NCBI RefSeq assembly: GCF_003144405.1
Contig: NZ_PENW01000029.1
Location: forward strand, 1 to 64,000
Length of the DNA: 64,000 bases
DNA from: Proteus cibi
GTDB lineage: Bacteria > Pseudomonadota > Gammaproteobacteria > Enterobacterales > Enterobacteriaceae
Reading direction: 5' to 3'
Part shown: positions 8,254 through 17,535 of the stretch, piece by piece
How the letters are laid out: every line of letters starts with the position of its first letter
How positions within the stretch are numbered: the first letter of the stretch is position 1
Notes under the pieces: model-generated
What the model was told of the DNA's origin: nothing
Database searches by the model: none
What the model saw: only the letters and a program-made list of their open reading frames with translations
Translations under genes and position numbers: made by a program

Positions 8254-9399
8254 ATGGTCAGTATCGTATTAGTTTCAAAGAGCCTTACGCTCGCCAATGG
8301 TATTAAAGAGCTCGTTAATCAGACTGTAGATCGCCAAGTAAAAATTGCCATTGCGACCAATTATCAAACACCTTCTGATCTTGCTAATGAAGTGTCACCA
8401 GAAACGATACTCGCAGCAATAAAAAAGTGTTATAGCAAACAAGGTGTACTCGTTTTACTCGATACTTATCATTCAGCACAAAATGCAGCACTCGCCATCG
8501 CTAATCTTGAGCATAACGTTGCCACTAACGTTGCGTTAAGTTCGGCACCGATTGTTGAAGGTACCTTAGCTGCCGCCAATAGTATTGCGCTAGGCGCGTC
8601 GCTTGAAGAAGCTGAAAAAGCAGCACATAAAACCATTACCATTAAAAAACTGCAATTAGGTGAAAATCTCCCTAATTTTAATATTCACCCTAAAAACACA
8701 AATTATGAACCTGTCAAAGTTATCACCGCACCTGTTTGGCTATACCCTTATCATCGTTTCGTGATCCCTCGTAAAAAAATCTCCTCTCATTTATTACTTG
8801 AAGAGCAAAAACGTCTCGTAAAAGCGATTGAGCGTGCCAAAAAGGATATAGACTGGTTAACTGAAGAAGCGTATCGAAAAATTGGCGAGCAATACGCTCA
8901 TATTTTTTCTAGTCACCGCTTCTTATTAGAAAATGCCGAATTACAACTGACTGTATGTAGCATGATAAGCAAACATCATTGTAATGCTGAATTTGCCTTA
9001 CAGCAGACATTCATTGATTTAATAGATACTTATGTACAAATGGATGATGATAATATGCGTGCTCGTGAAAGTGATTTAGATGATATTTTATCTCGATTAC
9101 TACGCTATTTAACCTCTGCCCCTCCGCCAATTACGCATCCTCCCTATACAAACGCAATTCTAGTAACAAAACAGCTTCATCCCTCCACATTAATGGCGCT
9201 TGATACCCAAAAAATCAAAGGAATTGTATTGAGTCATGGTAACCCACTGTCTAATACAACCTTATTAGCAAATGCATTAGATATTCCAATTATTAACGAG
9301 GCGGGAAGACAAGCACTCTCGCTGATTGATGGACAAAATATTACACTTAAAAAAGTCCAAAATATTTGGCTTTATCAAAACACCTATATCTCTCATTAA
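8254..9399 (+). CDS. DhaM-like protein lacking all phospho-histidine sites
   Basis: The 381-residue protein matches DhaM, the phosphoryl donor of PTS-dependent dihydroxyacetone kinase. Residues 1-135 resemble its EIIA domain and residues about 160-375 its enzyme-I-like domain. The catalytic sites are gone. The EIIA His9 (VSHS in E. coli) is Lys9 here (VSKS). The enzyme-I His (SPVSHSALIA) is Asn334 (NPLSNTTLLA). The HPr domain that lies between them in E. coli DhaM is missing. With no visible way to carry phosphate it may be a regulatory or scaffold protein, or a decaying gene; the open, full-length frame argues against simple decay. An AAGGGTGC ribosome-binding site precedes the ATG. Confidence 0.8.
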   Translation: MVSIVLVSKSLTLANGIKELVNQTVDRQVKIAIATNYQTPSDLANEVSPETILAAIKKCYSKQGVLVLLDTYHSAQNAALAIANLEHNVATNVALSSAPIVEGTLAAANSIALGASLEEAEKAAHKTITIKKLQLGENLPNFNIHPKNTNYEPVKVITAPVWLYPYHRFVIPRKKISSHLLLEEQKRLVKAIERAKKDIDWLTEEAYRKIGEQYAHIFSSHRFLLENAELQLTVCSMISKHHCNAEFALQQTFIDLIDTYVQMDDDNMRARESDLDDILSRLLRYLTSAPPPITHPPYTNAILVTKQLHPSTLMALDTQKIKGIVLSHGNPLSNTTLLANALDIPIINEAGRQALSLIDGQNITLKKVQNIWLYQNTYISH

Positions 9400-9497
9400 A
9401 AATCAGTCTGTTTAAATAACCGGTGAACCACAATATCAAGTTATTTAATTTCCTTATCATTTTCTCTTCATCCCTTTTTTTATTAAAAATAAAAAAA

Positions 9498-9524
9498 GGG
9501 AATAAAAGATCCTCTTTTATTCCC
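9498..9524 (-). terminator. Rho-independent terminator of glpABC
   Basis: Read on the minus strand, GGGAATAAAAGA and TCTTTTATTCCC form a perfect 12-bp stem with a GGA loop. It is followed by TTTTTTTATTTTT. It lies downstream of glpC and faces the end of the DhaM-like gene. Confidence 0.85.
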
Positions 9525-9579
9525 CAGCTGCTTGTTATCTTAGTAATCAATTACTTTTTTATAATCTAATAGGCAATAC

Positions 9580-10773
9580 TTATAATGCTCTTGCCAATAA
9601 ACTAATAGGGTGTTCACATTTTTTCGTTGTTGACATCTCAATTTGCCATTTACACGTTTCGCAGTCTGTGATCACCAAATCGCAGCCACTCTCTTCAATT
9701 TGGCGGAATAAACCCGCACCAATGCCTTGAGCAACATCGTAGTTTTCAGATTTAAAACCGTAAGTTCCGGCAATACCACAGCATTGAGAATCTAAAACAA
9801 TGACTTCAACACCAGGGATGCGTTTGATTAAATCAATGGAATATGCAGTCCATCCCATTTTTTCCATATGACACGGTGTGTGATAAACCACTTTTAACGG
9901 GGTGTGTTTCAGTGGTAATTCACGACCTTCTTCTAATAAGCGATAAATATAACGTGTTGCTAATTCAATATTTTCACGTACTTTTGATGTATCAACATCA
10001 AGGATATGTTCATATTCATCACGAATAGTGAAAGTACAAGTTGATGATGTTGCAACGACAGGAATATTGTTTTCAACAATTTTTTCTGTCAGAGATTCAA
10101 GGTTTACAGCCGCTTGTTTTTTAGCTTGTTTAACAAAACCATTCGCAATTAATGCAACACCACAGCATTTTTCACGTTTTAATAACTGAACACCAATCTC
10201 CATCTTGTTGAATACCTTAACTAAATCTTTCCCTAATTGTGGGTGATTATAGTTAGCGTAACAACCATGGAAGAAGGCAACTTGATCTTTAAAACGCGCC
10301 TGCTCTTCAACTTGTTTTTTCATCCATGTTCTAAATGTACCAAAAGAGTATTTTGGCAATTCACGACGATGGTCGATTTTAAGTGCTTTATCCAAGATCT
10401 TACGTACAGGTTTTAATCCTGTGATCGTATTCACTATCGGCGCCATTGGCGTTGATAATGTTCCCATTAAATCCGTATGACTTAAAATAGCATCACGAAG
10501 TTTTGGTGTTTTTGTATTGTAGTTCAGTTTCGCACGCGAAATGATGTCACCAATCTTCACATCTGACGGACAAGCCACTTCACAACGCTTACAGTTAGTG
10601 CAATATTTCAATGCTTCATCATAAAGCATTGGATCTTTTAGACGTAAACGCTCACCATCAGGACCAGCCTGTTTAGGGCCTGGGTAAAGTGGATTTACTT
10701 TTGCAACTGGGCAGTAAGTCGTACAAACAGTACACTTAATGCACGCTTCAAAACTGTTATCATGTAAACTCAT
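9580..10773 (-). CDS. glpC: GlpC, iron-sulfur/membrane-linking subunit of anaerobic glycerol-3-phosphate dehydrogenase
   Basis: GlpC links the GlpAB dehydrogenase to the membrane and carries electrons to menaquinone. The 397-residue protein has two ferredoxin-type 4Fe-4S motifs (CIKCTVCTTYCPVAK near residue 11 and CTNCKRCEVACP near 57). Two CCG domains follow, with HGCYANYNHPQ...CCGVA and HTPCHMEKMG...CCGIAGTYG. Its start overlaps the end of glpB by four bases, which indicates translational coupling. A terminator follows. Confidence 0.95.
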   Translation of the reverse strand: MSLHDNSFEACIKCTVCTTYCPVAKVNPLYPGPKQAGPDGERLRLKDPMLYDEALKYCTNCKRCEVACPSDVKIGDIISRAKLNYNTKTPKLRDAILSHTDLMGTLSTPMAPIVNTITGLKPVRKILDKALKIDHRRELPKYSFGTFRTWMKKQVEEQARFKDQVAFFHGCYANYNHPQLGKDLVKVFNKMEIGVQLLKREKCCGVALIANGFVKQAKKQAAVNLESLTEKIVENNIPVVATSSTCTFTIRDEYEHILDVDTSKVRENIELATRYIYRLLEEGRELPLKHTPLKVVYHTPCHMEKMGWTAYSIDLIKRIPGVEVIVLDSQCCGIAGTYGFKSENYDVAQGIGAGLFRQIEESGCDLVITDCETCKWQIEMSTTKKCEHPISLLARAL

Positions 10774-12077
10774 TGTGCTGCCTCCACAACCGCAGATGTG
10801 GTCTGTTCTGATTTATTGTGCTGTAAAATTTGTTGCGCGGCATAAAGTGCGCTGATCATTGAAACACCGGCACCACAGCCTTCATTAAGCGGGTCAAACC
10901 CACCTAATACAGCACCTACAGCGTAAACATTCTCTAAAACCTCGCCATATTTCATCGGTCTTAATTGGCTATCTGTATCAACACCAAATCGCATATAAGG
11001 CTGTTTTGCAAAGACATTTACTTGTGTCCATTCATTGCGTGGCAATGTCTCTAGCATATCCAGTTCCAACAAAGGCTCATAAACACGATCAAACTCTGCA
11101 ATTAATCCATTATTGAAGAAACTGCCCGTTGCCAAGACAACATGTTCACTACGAATAGGAATATCAGTATGGTTTCGTGTATGAATACCGCTAACTTTAT
11201 TGCCAATTAAATCAACGTGTTCCGCACGATCGCCCGGCATAATTAAACCACCCGCTTTTTGAAAACGTAGTTTTAAAGCTTGATGTAAACGAATACCTAA
11301 TAGTGATGGTGGTAATGTTGGTAATAAACAGATAGGTTTACCGACAAGTTGTTGAAGGAGCGTCACGGGCTCTTCTGCATCTAGTCCGATACATGCAGGT
11401 AAAATAATCGCTTCGACACTATCATCGATATGCTTTTTCAGCTCTTCCGCTAACGCTTTAGTGTTTTCTGGCTTGTCTAAATAGCGCGCAATATTGACGG
11501 CTCTAAATTCACTTGGGTTATCACGCAGTCTGTCTAATAGCGGTAAGTGAATATGGTAAGGAATAGACTCAACACCCTGCTCATTCAGCGTATTGCTTGC
11601 AAATTGTGGCTGAAAATCTAAGAAACCTTCAATTCCAACAACAGCTAGTTTTTTCCATGGCAACGCTTGATCAACACCATGAGTTGGGACACGTTTTGGA
11701 CTCATCCAACTCATACGTGAACGCCCAACAGGTGTAATACGATAATGGTTTTCATCACCATTACCTTGATATTCAAGACCTTTTGTACTTGATAATAAGG
11801 CTTGAGCCTGCTCAATTAAAAATGAAACTTGAGTTTCACCCATACGGCTATAAGGATGTTTCGGAGCCAGCTCAGCCAATGCGGCTAACGCTTTTTTAGG
11901 TTGAGTCACTAACGAGCCATCAGGAAGGTGAGTTAATAGATCTAGCGAACCTGATGAAAAATGTAGTGCGCTTTGGCCATTACTGATAATGGCGCAAGAC
12001 TTACCGGCTTCAGCAAGACGAATACCTGCGGTTAAACCAGCAAGTCCGCTACCTATAATGATGACGTCAAATTTCAT
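10770..12077 (-). CDS. glpB: GlpB, FMN/flavoprotein subunit of anaerobic glycerol-3-phosphate dehydrogenase
   Basis: GlpB forms the catalytic GlpAB dimer with GlpA. The 435-residue protein begins MKFDVIIIGSGLAGLTAG, a Rossmann dinucleotide-binding motif, and has the family segment SALHFSSGSLDLL. The start at 12077 aligns with the family and has GGAGG eight bases upstream; a start 30 bases earlier is possible but unlikely. It overlaps glpA by 11 bases and glpC by 4. Confidence 0.95.
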   Translation of the reverse strand: MKFDVIIIGSGLAGLTAGIRLAEAGKSCAIISNGQSALHFSSGSLDLLTHLPDGSLVTQPKKALAALAELAPKHPYSRMGETQVSFLIEQAQALLSSTKGLEYQGNGDENHYRITPVGRSRMSWMSPKRVPTHGVDQALPWKKLAVVGIEGFLDFQPQFASNTLNEQGVESIPYHIHLPLLDRLRDNPSEFRAVNIARYLDKPENTKALAEELKKHIDDSVEAIILPACIGLDAEEPVTLLQQLVGKPICLLPTLPPSLLGIRLHQALKLRFQKAGGLIMPGDRAEHVDLIGNKVSGIHTRNHTDIPIRSEHVVLATGSFFNNGLIAEFDRVYEPLLELDMLETLPRNEWTQVNVFAKQPYMRFGVDTDSQLRPMKYGEVLENVYAVGAVLGGFDPLNEGCGAGVSMISALYAAQQILQHNKSEQTTSAVVEAAQ

Positions 12078-13725
12078 TATCTGCCTCCGCTGAAGCTGTT
12101 TTTTCAATCATATCAGCATCTAAACCACATAAACCTTGGTAAACCCAACTGGTGAATTCACTCTCTCGTAGCGCATTCCCCCAAGCAATGGGTCGAATAC
12201 CTTTCCAACGCTCATTTAAGAAATGGGCAAGCTGTTGTTCTGACTCGTGAGGAGTAGTGACTTGTAAACGGTTTAATAAACCCGCTGCACGACAAGCACA
12301 AAGTTCACCTTGGCATGTACCCATCCCCACGCGAGTACGACGACGTAAATCAAGTAAGTTATTGACGGTTAAAGAGTTAACGGCGTAGCGGACTTCTCCC
12401 GCAGTCACCGCTTCACATTCACAAACTAAACTCTTATCGCTACGTTCATTGCTTAATAATTTATTCGCTAAATCACCATGGCGATAAACGGCAGAGCCAC
12501 GAATTGGCGCAGGTAATGAAACAACGCTACGTAATGCTTGCTCTGCAGATTGGCGAGAGCCCGGTAAAGCTTCTTCTGCGGTTGTACATTTAGCAGAGAC
12601 ATTTAATTTTTCACAGATTTTATCTGTTGCCCATTCAGCCATTAAACGGTAAGTCATTAATTTACCGCCAGTAATAGTAATAAAGCCTTCTAATCCATCA
12701 CGTTGCGCATGGTCGAGTAAAACAATACCACGGCTCACATTACGACCAGATGGATCATCATCACTTGCAACTAAAGGACGCACACCTGCATAAGCACGTA
12801 AAATTCGAGTTTGAGCCAGTTTTGGCGCTAACATTGAACCTTCACGAATAAGAATATCAACCTCTTCAGGAGTGACATACATATTGTCGATTTCATCGTA
12901 AGGTACGCGTGTTGATGTTGTACCAATCAATGAAATGGTATCACCAGGCACTAAAATATCGGCATCTGCTGGTTTACGACAACGGTTGATCACCATATTG
13001 TTAATACGATGACCCAAAATCAACAACGCACCTTTGGCTGGGAACATACGCACTTTTAACTCGCCATATTCAGCGATTTTTTGTCCCCAGATCCCCCCTG
13101 CATTTGCGACTATTTGTGCGCGAATTTCATACAGTTTTTTCGCTTGATGATCGTAAACTTTCACGCCTTTAACACGATCGCCTTCACGAATAAGCCCGAC
13201 GACTTCATGATAAGTCAGCACTTGAGCGCCATGTTCGCGGGCATCTAACATATTTGCGGCTGTTAAACGGAAAGGATCGACAGTACCATCAGGCACCTTA
13301 ACCGCACCGATTAAATTTGGGTTAACAGATGGCTCTAAGCGAATAGCTTCTTCGGGTGAAATCGCTTGAGCATCAATACCTGCCGCTTGGCAAGATTGAA
13401 TAAAGGTCTGTTGAAACTCTAAAGAATCTTCAGGAAGGGTAATAAAAAGGCCATCCGTTTTTTCAACACAATGACGAGCGACCCGTTTTAAAATCATGTT
13501 TTCTTCAATACACTCACGCGCTGACTCTGGGTCTGTTACTGCATAACGCGCACCACTGTGTAACAATCCATGATTTCGACCGGTTGCACCGGTTGCAATA
13601 TCATGTCTTTCTAGCAGGACGCAACGTAATCCACGGCGCGCACAGTCTCTTGCCATGCCTGCACCGGTTGCTCCCCCGCCAATAATAATGACATCAGTTT
13701 CTGTCACTGGTGAACCGCTCATCAT
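12067..13725 (-). CDS. glpA: GlpA, FAD catalytic subunit of anaerobic glycerol-3-phosphate dehydrogenase
   Basis: GlpA oxidises sn-glycerol-3-phosphate to dihydroxyacetone phosphate during anaerobic growth with fumarate or nitrate. The 552-residue protein has the FAD motif DVIIIGGGATGAG at 10-22, the family segment GATGRNHGLLHSGARYAV, and a C-terminal BFD-like Fe-S region (CECEAVTAGEV and GTCQGELCACR). A second ATG lies one codon downstream. GAGAGGG precedes the start. The gene heads glpABC and is divergent from glpT. Confidence 0.96.
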   Translation of the reverse strand: MMSGSPVTETDVIIIGGGATGAGMARDCARRGLRCVLLERHDIATGATGRNHGLLHSGARYAVTDPESARECIEENMILKRVARHCVEKTDGLFITLPEDSLEFQQTFIQSCQAAGIDAQAISPEEAIRLEPSVNPNLIGAVKVPDGTVDPFRLTAANMLDAREHGAQVLTYHEVVGLIREGDRVKGVKVYDHQAKKLYEIRAQIVANAGGIWGQKIAEYGELKVRMFPAKGALLILGHRINNMVINRCRKPADADILVPGDTISLIGTTSTRVPYDEIDNMYVTPEEVDILIREGSMLAPKLAQTRILRAYAGVRPLVASDDDPSGRNVSRGIVLLDHAQRDGLEGFITITGGKLMTYRLMAEWATDKICEKLNVSAKCTTAEEALPGSRQSAEQALRSVVSLPAPIRGSAVYRHGDLANKLLSNERSDKSLVCECEAVTAGEVRYAVNSLTVNNLLDLRRRTRVGMGTCQGELCACRAAGLLNRLQVTTPHESEQQLAHFLNERWKGIRPIAWGNALRESEFTSWVYQGLCGLDADMIEKTASAEADNEI

Positions 13726-14105
13726 AGAGATGCCCTCTCACATTACATTCAGCAAACGCTTATTTATTCTTTAGCGTTAATTATAGTGTATAAGATACAC
13801 AAAAAATGTGGTTAATGTTTGATAATGAGCAAAAACGAAAGAGAAACGCTCACGAGTGAAAAATTAAAACCACATATGTGATACTAATCACAAATTATTT
13901 AACAAAAAGTATTTGATAAAGTTAACATATCACTCAAAATTGCACATCTTGAAAAATTATTCGACAACTGAGTAATACCTCACAGTAAATTTGATTGTAT
14001 AAGTTTACTATTAAGTTCGTTAAAGAAAATTTTTTGATAACTTCGTTGTTCGTTTTGTCATTATTTAATATCAACATATTAAAATAAAAGCCATCGGAGG
14101 CTAAT
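13726..14105. promoter_or_regulatory. Divergent glpA/glpT control region
   Basis: This 380-base region holds a near-perfect CRP site, TGTGATACTAATCACA (13877-13892). A GlpR-like operator, AATGTTTGATAATGAGCAAA, lies at 13814-13833. Weaker TTCG-containing half-site clusters lie near 14012-14031 and 14036-14056. CRP and GlpR control of the divergent glpTQ and glpABC operons is established in E. coli. Exact promoters were not assigned. Confidence 0.7.
13877..13892. promoter_or_regulatory. CRP binding site
   Basis: TGTGA-N6-TCACA matches the CRP core consensus in both half-sites. It lies between glpA and glpT and could serve either gene. Confidence 0.75.
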
Positions 14106-15458
14106 ATGTTAAGTCTGTTTAGACCTGCGCCACATAAAGCGCGTTTGCCAAAAGAGCAGATAGATCCCGTCTATCGTCGTCTGCGTTGGCAGATCTTTAT
14201 GGGAATTTTCTTCGGTTACGCTGCTTATTATTTAGTAAGAAAAAACTTTGCGTTAGCAATGCCTTATCTTGTAGAAGAAGGGTTTTCTAAAGGTGACCTA
14301 GGTTTTGCTTTATCAGGGATCTCGATTGCTTACGGTTTCTCTAAGTTTATCATGGGCTCATTCTCTGACCGTGCTAACCCTCGTTATTTCTTACCTGCAG
14401 GTCTTATTTTAGCATCCGCAGTGATGCTATTTATGGGCTTTGTGCCATGGGCAACTTCGAGCATTATGGTAATGTTCGTTCTGTTGTTCCTTTGTGGTTG
14501 GTTCCAAGGTATGGGTTGGCCTCCTTGTGGACGTACCATGGTGCACTGGTGGTCACAGAAAGAACGTGGCGGTATCGTTTCAATTTGGAACTGTGCGCAT
14601 AACGTTGGTGGTGGCTTACCTCCATTACTATTCTTATTAGGTATGGCATGGTTTAACGACTGGAAAGCCGCGTTATATATGCCCGCATTTGCCGCAATCT
14701 TAGTTGCAATGATTGCTTTCGCATTAATGCGTGATACCCCACAATCTTGTGGTTTGCCACCTATTGAAGAGTACAAAAACGATTATCCACCAGACTATAA
14801 AGAAACTGACGAGCAAGAACTGACTGCAAAAGAAATCTTTATGAAGTATGTGTTCCCTAACAAACTTCTGTGGATGATTGCAATCGCGAACGTGTTCGTT
14901 TACTTACTGCGTTACGGCGTGCTGGACTGGTCACCAACTTATCTACGTGAAGTAAAAGACTTCGCAATGGATAAATCATCATGGGCTTACTTCTTATACG
15001 AATACGCAGGTATTCCAGGCACACTGCTGTGTGGTTGGATGTCGGATAAAGTGTTCAGAGGTAACCGTGGTGCAACAGGTGTGTTCTTCATGACCTTAGT
15101 TACTATCGCAACGATCGTATTCTGGATGAACCCAGCGGGTAACCCGAATGTTGATATGGCGTGTATGTTAATTATCGGTTTCTTAATCTACGGTCCTGTT
15201 ATGTTGATCGGTCTGCATGCGCTTGAACTTGCACCGAAAAAAGCCGCAGGTACAGCAGCAGGCTTTACCGGTCTATTTGGTTACTTAGGTGGTTCTGTTG
15301 CGGCAAGTGCTATCGTAGGTTACACCGTTGACTACTTCGGCTGGGATGGCGGCTTTATGGTCATGATCGGCGGTAGTGCACTGTCTGTTGTATTATTACT
15401 TATCGTGATGGTTACAGAAACCAAACACAAACGTGAAATGCTTCAGAAGTACGAATAA
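14106..15458 (+). CDS. glpT: GlpT, glycerol-3-phosphate:phosphate antiporter
   Basis: GlpT is the inner-membrane major facilitator that exchanges external glycerol-3-phosphate for internal phosphate. The 450-residue protein has 12 predicted membrane segments, the organophosphate:phosphate antiporter region [18 protein letters not shown] near residues 39-56, and the signature [20 protein letters not shown]. Its length equals E. coli GlpT within a few residues. ATCGGAGG precedes the ATG. A terminator separates it from glpQ, so glpQ may depend on readthrough or its own promoter. Confidence 0.97.
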   Translation: MLSLFRPAPHKARLPKEQIDPVYRRLRWQIFMGIFFGYAAYYLVRKNFALAMPYLVEEGFSKGDLGFALSGISIAYGFSKFIMGSFSDRANPRYFLPAGLILASAVMLFMGFVPWATSSIMVMFVLLFLCGWFQGMGWPPCGRTMVHWWSQKERGGIVSIWNCAHNVGGGLPPLLFLLGMAWFNDWKAALYMPAFAAILVAMIAFALMRDTPQSCGLPPIEEYKNDYPPDYKETDEQELTAKEIFMKYVFPNKLLWMIAIANVFVYLLRYGVLDWSPTYLREVKDFAMDKSSWAYFLYEYAGIPGTLLCGWMSDKVFRGNRGATGVFFMTLVTIATIVFWMNPAGNPNVDMACMLIIGFLIYGPVMLIGLHALELAPKKAAGTAAGFTGLFGYLGGSVAASAIVGYTVDYFGWDGGFMVMIGGSALSVVLLLIVMVTETKHKREMLQKYE

Positions 15459-15507
15459 TCACTAACTGATTATTTATGAAATTGATTAAATCTCATCTCT
15501 AAAAACC

Positions 15508-15543
15508 AAGCCACATCAACTCTTTTTGATGTGGCTTTTTTAT
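15508..15543 (+). terminator. Rho-independent terminator between glpT and glpQ
   Basis: GCCACATCAA (15510-15519) pairs with TTGATGTGGC (15526-15535), followed by a run of six T. It is strong enough to reduce glpT-glpQ readthrough. Confidence 0.85.
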
Positions 15544-15594
15544 TGCCAACTGTACATAACTTTATTGTACGTAGAATTAAAATGGAGCTGCTTT

Positions 15595-16674
15595 ATGAGT
15601 ACATCTTTTAAAATAAAACCGTTAGTTGCAGGCGTTCTTTTAACTCTATCATTAAGTGCAATCGCACAAGCGGCAAGTGATAAGGTCGTTATCGCTCACC
15701 GTGGTGCAAGTGGTTATTTGCCTGAACATACGCTTCCTGCCAAAGCATTAGCTTATGCCCAAGGCGCCGATTATCTCGAACAAGACTTAGTGATGACCAA
15801 AGACAACGAATTAGTTGTTTTACATGACCACTATCTTGATCGTGTAACCGATGTGGCTGATCGTTATCCTAATAGAGCAAGAAAAGATGGTCGTTATTAC
15901 GCTATCGATTTTACGCTTGAAGAAATTAAAGGACTGAAATTTACTGAAGGCTTCGACATTGTTGACGGTAAAAAAGTCCAAAGTTACCCAAATCGTTTCC
16001 CTATGGGTAAATCGGATTTCCGTGTACATACATTCCAAGAAGAAATTGAATTTATTCAAGGCCTAAACAAATCAACAGGCCAAGATATTGGTATTTACCC
16101 AGAAATTAAAGCACCTTGGTTCCATGAACAAGAAGGTAAAGACATTACCACTAAAGTATTGGAAGTCCTTAAACAGTACGGTTATACAAAAAAAACCGAC
16201 AATGTTTATCTGCAATCATTCGATGCTAACGACTTAAAACGCATCAAAACAGAATTGATGCCAAAAATGGGCATGGATCTAAAACTTGTTCAGTTAATTG
16301 CTTATACCGACTGGAATGAGACCTATGAAAAACAACCAGATGGTACATGGACAAACTACAGCTATGAGTGGATGTTTAAGCCTGGCGCAATGAAAGAAAT
16401 TGCCACTTATGCGGATGCTATCGGCCCTGACTACCATATGTTAGTTGAGGAAAATTCAACGCCAGAAAAAATCACCTTAACTGGCATGTCTGCAGATGCT
16501 CATGCGAATAAATTGACTATCCATCCGTTTACTGTCCGTATTGATAAACTGCCTAAATACGCACAAGATGGTGATCAGCTTTACGACATCATTTATAACC
16601 AAGCGGGCGCTGAGGGTGTCTTTACTGACTTCCCTGATTTAGGGGTTAAATTTTTACAAAAACAAGCTAAATAA
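15595..16674 (+). CDS. glpQ: GlpQ, periplasmic glycerophosphodiester phosphodiesterase
   Basis: GlpQ cleaves glycerophosphodiesters in the periplasm to glycerol-3-phosphate, which GlpT imports. The 359-residue precursor has a Sec signal peptide (FKIKPLVAGVLLTLSLSAIAQA, cleavage near residue 25) and the GDPD catalytic motif HRGASGYLPEHT, plus the metal-binding E and D in YLEQDLVMTKD and the His in LHDHYLDR. The start at 15595 gives the normal signal peptide and has GGAG upstream; a longer frame would read through the glpT terminator. Confidence 0.96.
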   Translation: MSTSFKIKPLVAGVLLTLSLSAIAQAASDKVVIAHRGASGYLPEHTLPAKALAYAQGADYLEQDLVMTKDNELVVLHDHYLDRVTDVADRYPNRARKDGRYYAIDFTLEEIKGLKFTEGFDIVDGKKVQSYPNRFPMGKSDFRVHTFQEEIEFIQGLNKSTGQDIGIYPEIKAPWFHEQEGKDITTKVLEVLKQYGYTKKTDNVYLQSFDANDLKRIKTELMPKMGMDLKLVQLIAYTDWNETYEKQPDGTWTNYSYEWMFKPGAMKEIATYADAIGPDYHMLVEENSTPEKITLTGMSADAHANKLTIHPFTVRIDKLPKYAQDGDQLYDIIYNQAGAEGVFTDFPDLGVKFLQKQAK

Positions 16675-16677
16675 TTC

Positions 16678-16765
16678 AAGGTATCGCTAGGAGCCATACA
16701 GGAGTGTATGACTCGTGCGAGTAAATGCCGTCAATAACGCGGTAACCTGAAGTATGACAAGTATC
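16678..16765. repeat. REP-like imperfect palindromic element
   Basis: Two adjoining short hairpins lie here: CATACA-GGAG-TGTATG (16695-16710) and ACTCG-TG-CGAGT (16711-16722). The segment ends CTGAAGTATGACAAGTAT. It resembles the short dispersed palindromes common between genes of enterobacteria. Its repeat nature cannot be shown from one copy, and no second copy was noticed in this window. Confidence 0.45.
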
Positions 16766-16790
16766 CTACTCTTTTTTAAAAGGGTAGGAT
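16763..16790 (+). terminator. Probable terminator after glpQ
   Basis: ATCCTAC and GTAGGAT form a stem around a T/A-rich loop, followed by only CTTT. It is a weak candidate. Confidence 0.4.
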
Positions 16791-16941
16791 CTTTACGCCC
16801 ATTCTGATTGTATATTTCTTCATCTTTGTCTAATTTAGTCCCTGTTGGTATTCAAAATAAAAATAATTTTGATTTATGGATAAATTTCACCATTGCTATC
16901 GTTACTATTTTATTTATTTTCTATAAAGGAAAGGGAACACT

Positions 16942-17499
16942 ATGACAATGACCATAATTGTTTTAGCTATTCTGATAATCATCATTATTGGTTGGGGTAT
17001 TTCAATTTACAATCGTCTTATTGCGACACGCAATCAGGTCAGTAATCAATTTGCGAATATTGACGTTATTTTAAAACAAAGAGCTGACCAAATTCCTCAA
17101 TTAATGGCGGTAGCGGAAAAAGCAATGGAGCACGAGAAAAGTGTATTTATTGCATTAAGTGACGCAAGACAGCGCTATTTTAAAGCACAAAATATTAATG
17201 AAAAAATCAGCGCAACAAATGAGATGAATACAGCATTGCGAGGCATGATTGCCCTTGCTGAAAATTATCCGACACTCATTTCAGGTGAACAATTAGCACT
17301 ACTTCAAACAAGTGTTAGTGATGTAGAAAATAAAATTGCCCAACGTCGTGAAGGCTTTAATGATGCAACGACTCACTACAACACCGCCATAGAAATGTTT
17401 CCTGATAGCTTAATTGCTGGTCTCTTCCGCTTTGAACGTATGCAATTACTAGAAATACCAAAAGAAGAAATGAAATATGAAGGGATTCATTTTAAATAA
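16942..17499 (+). CDS. LemA-family protein (first copy)
   Basis: This 185-residue protein has one N-terminal membrane anchor (about residues 4-20) followed by a long helical region containing the LemA signature NQFANIDVILKQRADQIPQLMAVAEKAMEHEK. The LemA fold is a four-helix bundle exposed outside or in the cytoplasm; its biochemical role is unknown. AAAGGAAAGG precedes the ATG. It is followed by a GIDE-domain protein and by a second, clearly related LemA protein at 18618, so the two LemA genes look like a duplication. Confidence 0.88.
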   Translation: MTMTIIVLAILIIIIIGWGISIYNRLIATRNQVSNQFANIDVILKQRADQIPQLMAVAEKAMEHEKSVFIALSDARQRYFKAQNINEKISATNEMNTALRGMIALAENYPTLISGEQLALLQTSVSDVENKIAQRREGFNDATTHYNTAIEMFPDSLIAGLFRFERMQLLEIPKEEMKYEGIHFK

Positions 17500-17535
17500 C
17501 AGCAAGTTAAATAACCGCATTAAGGATAAATTGCA

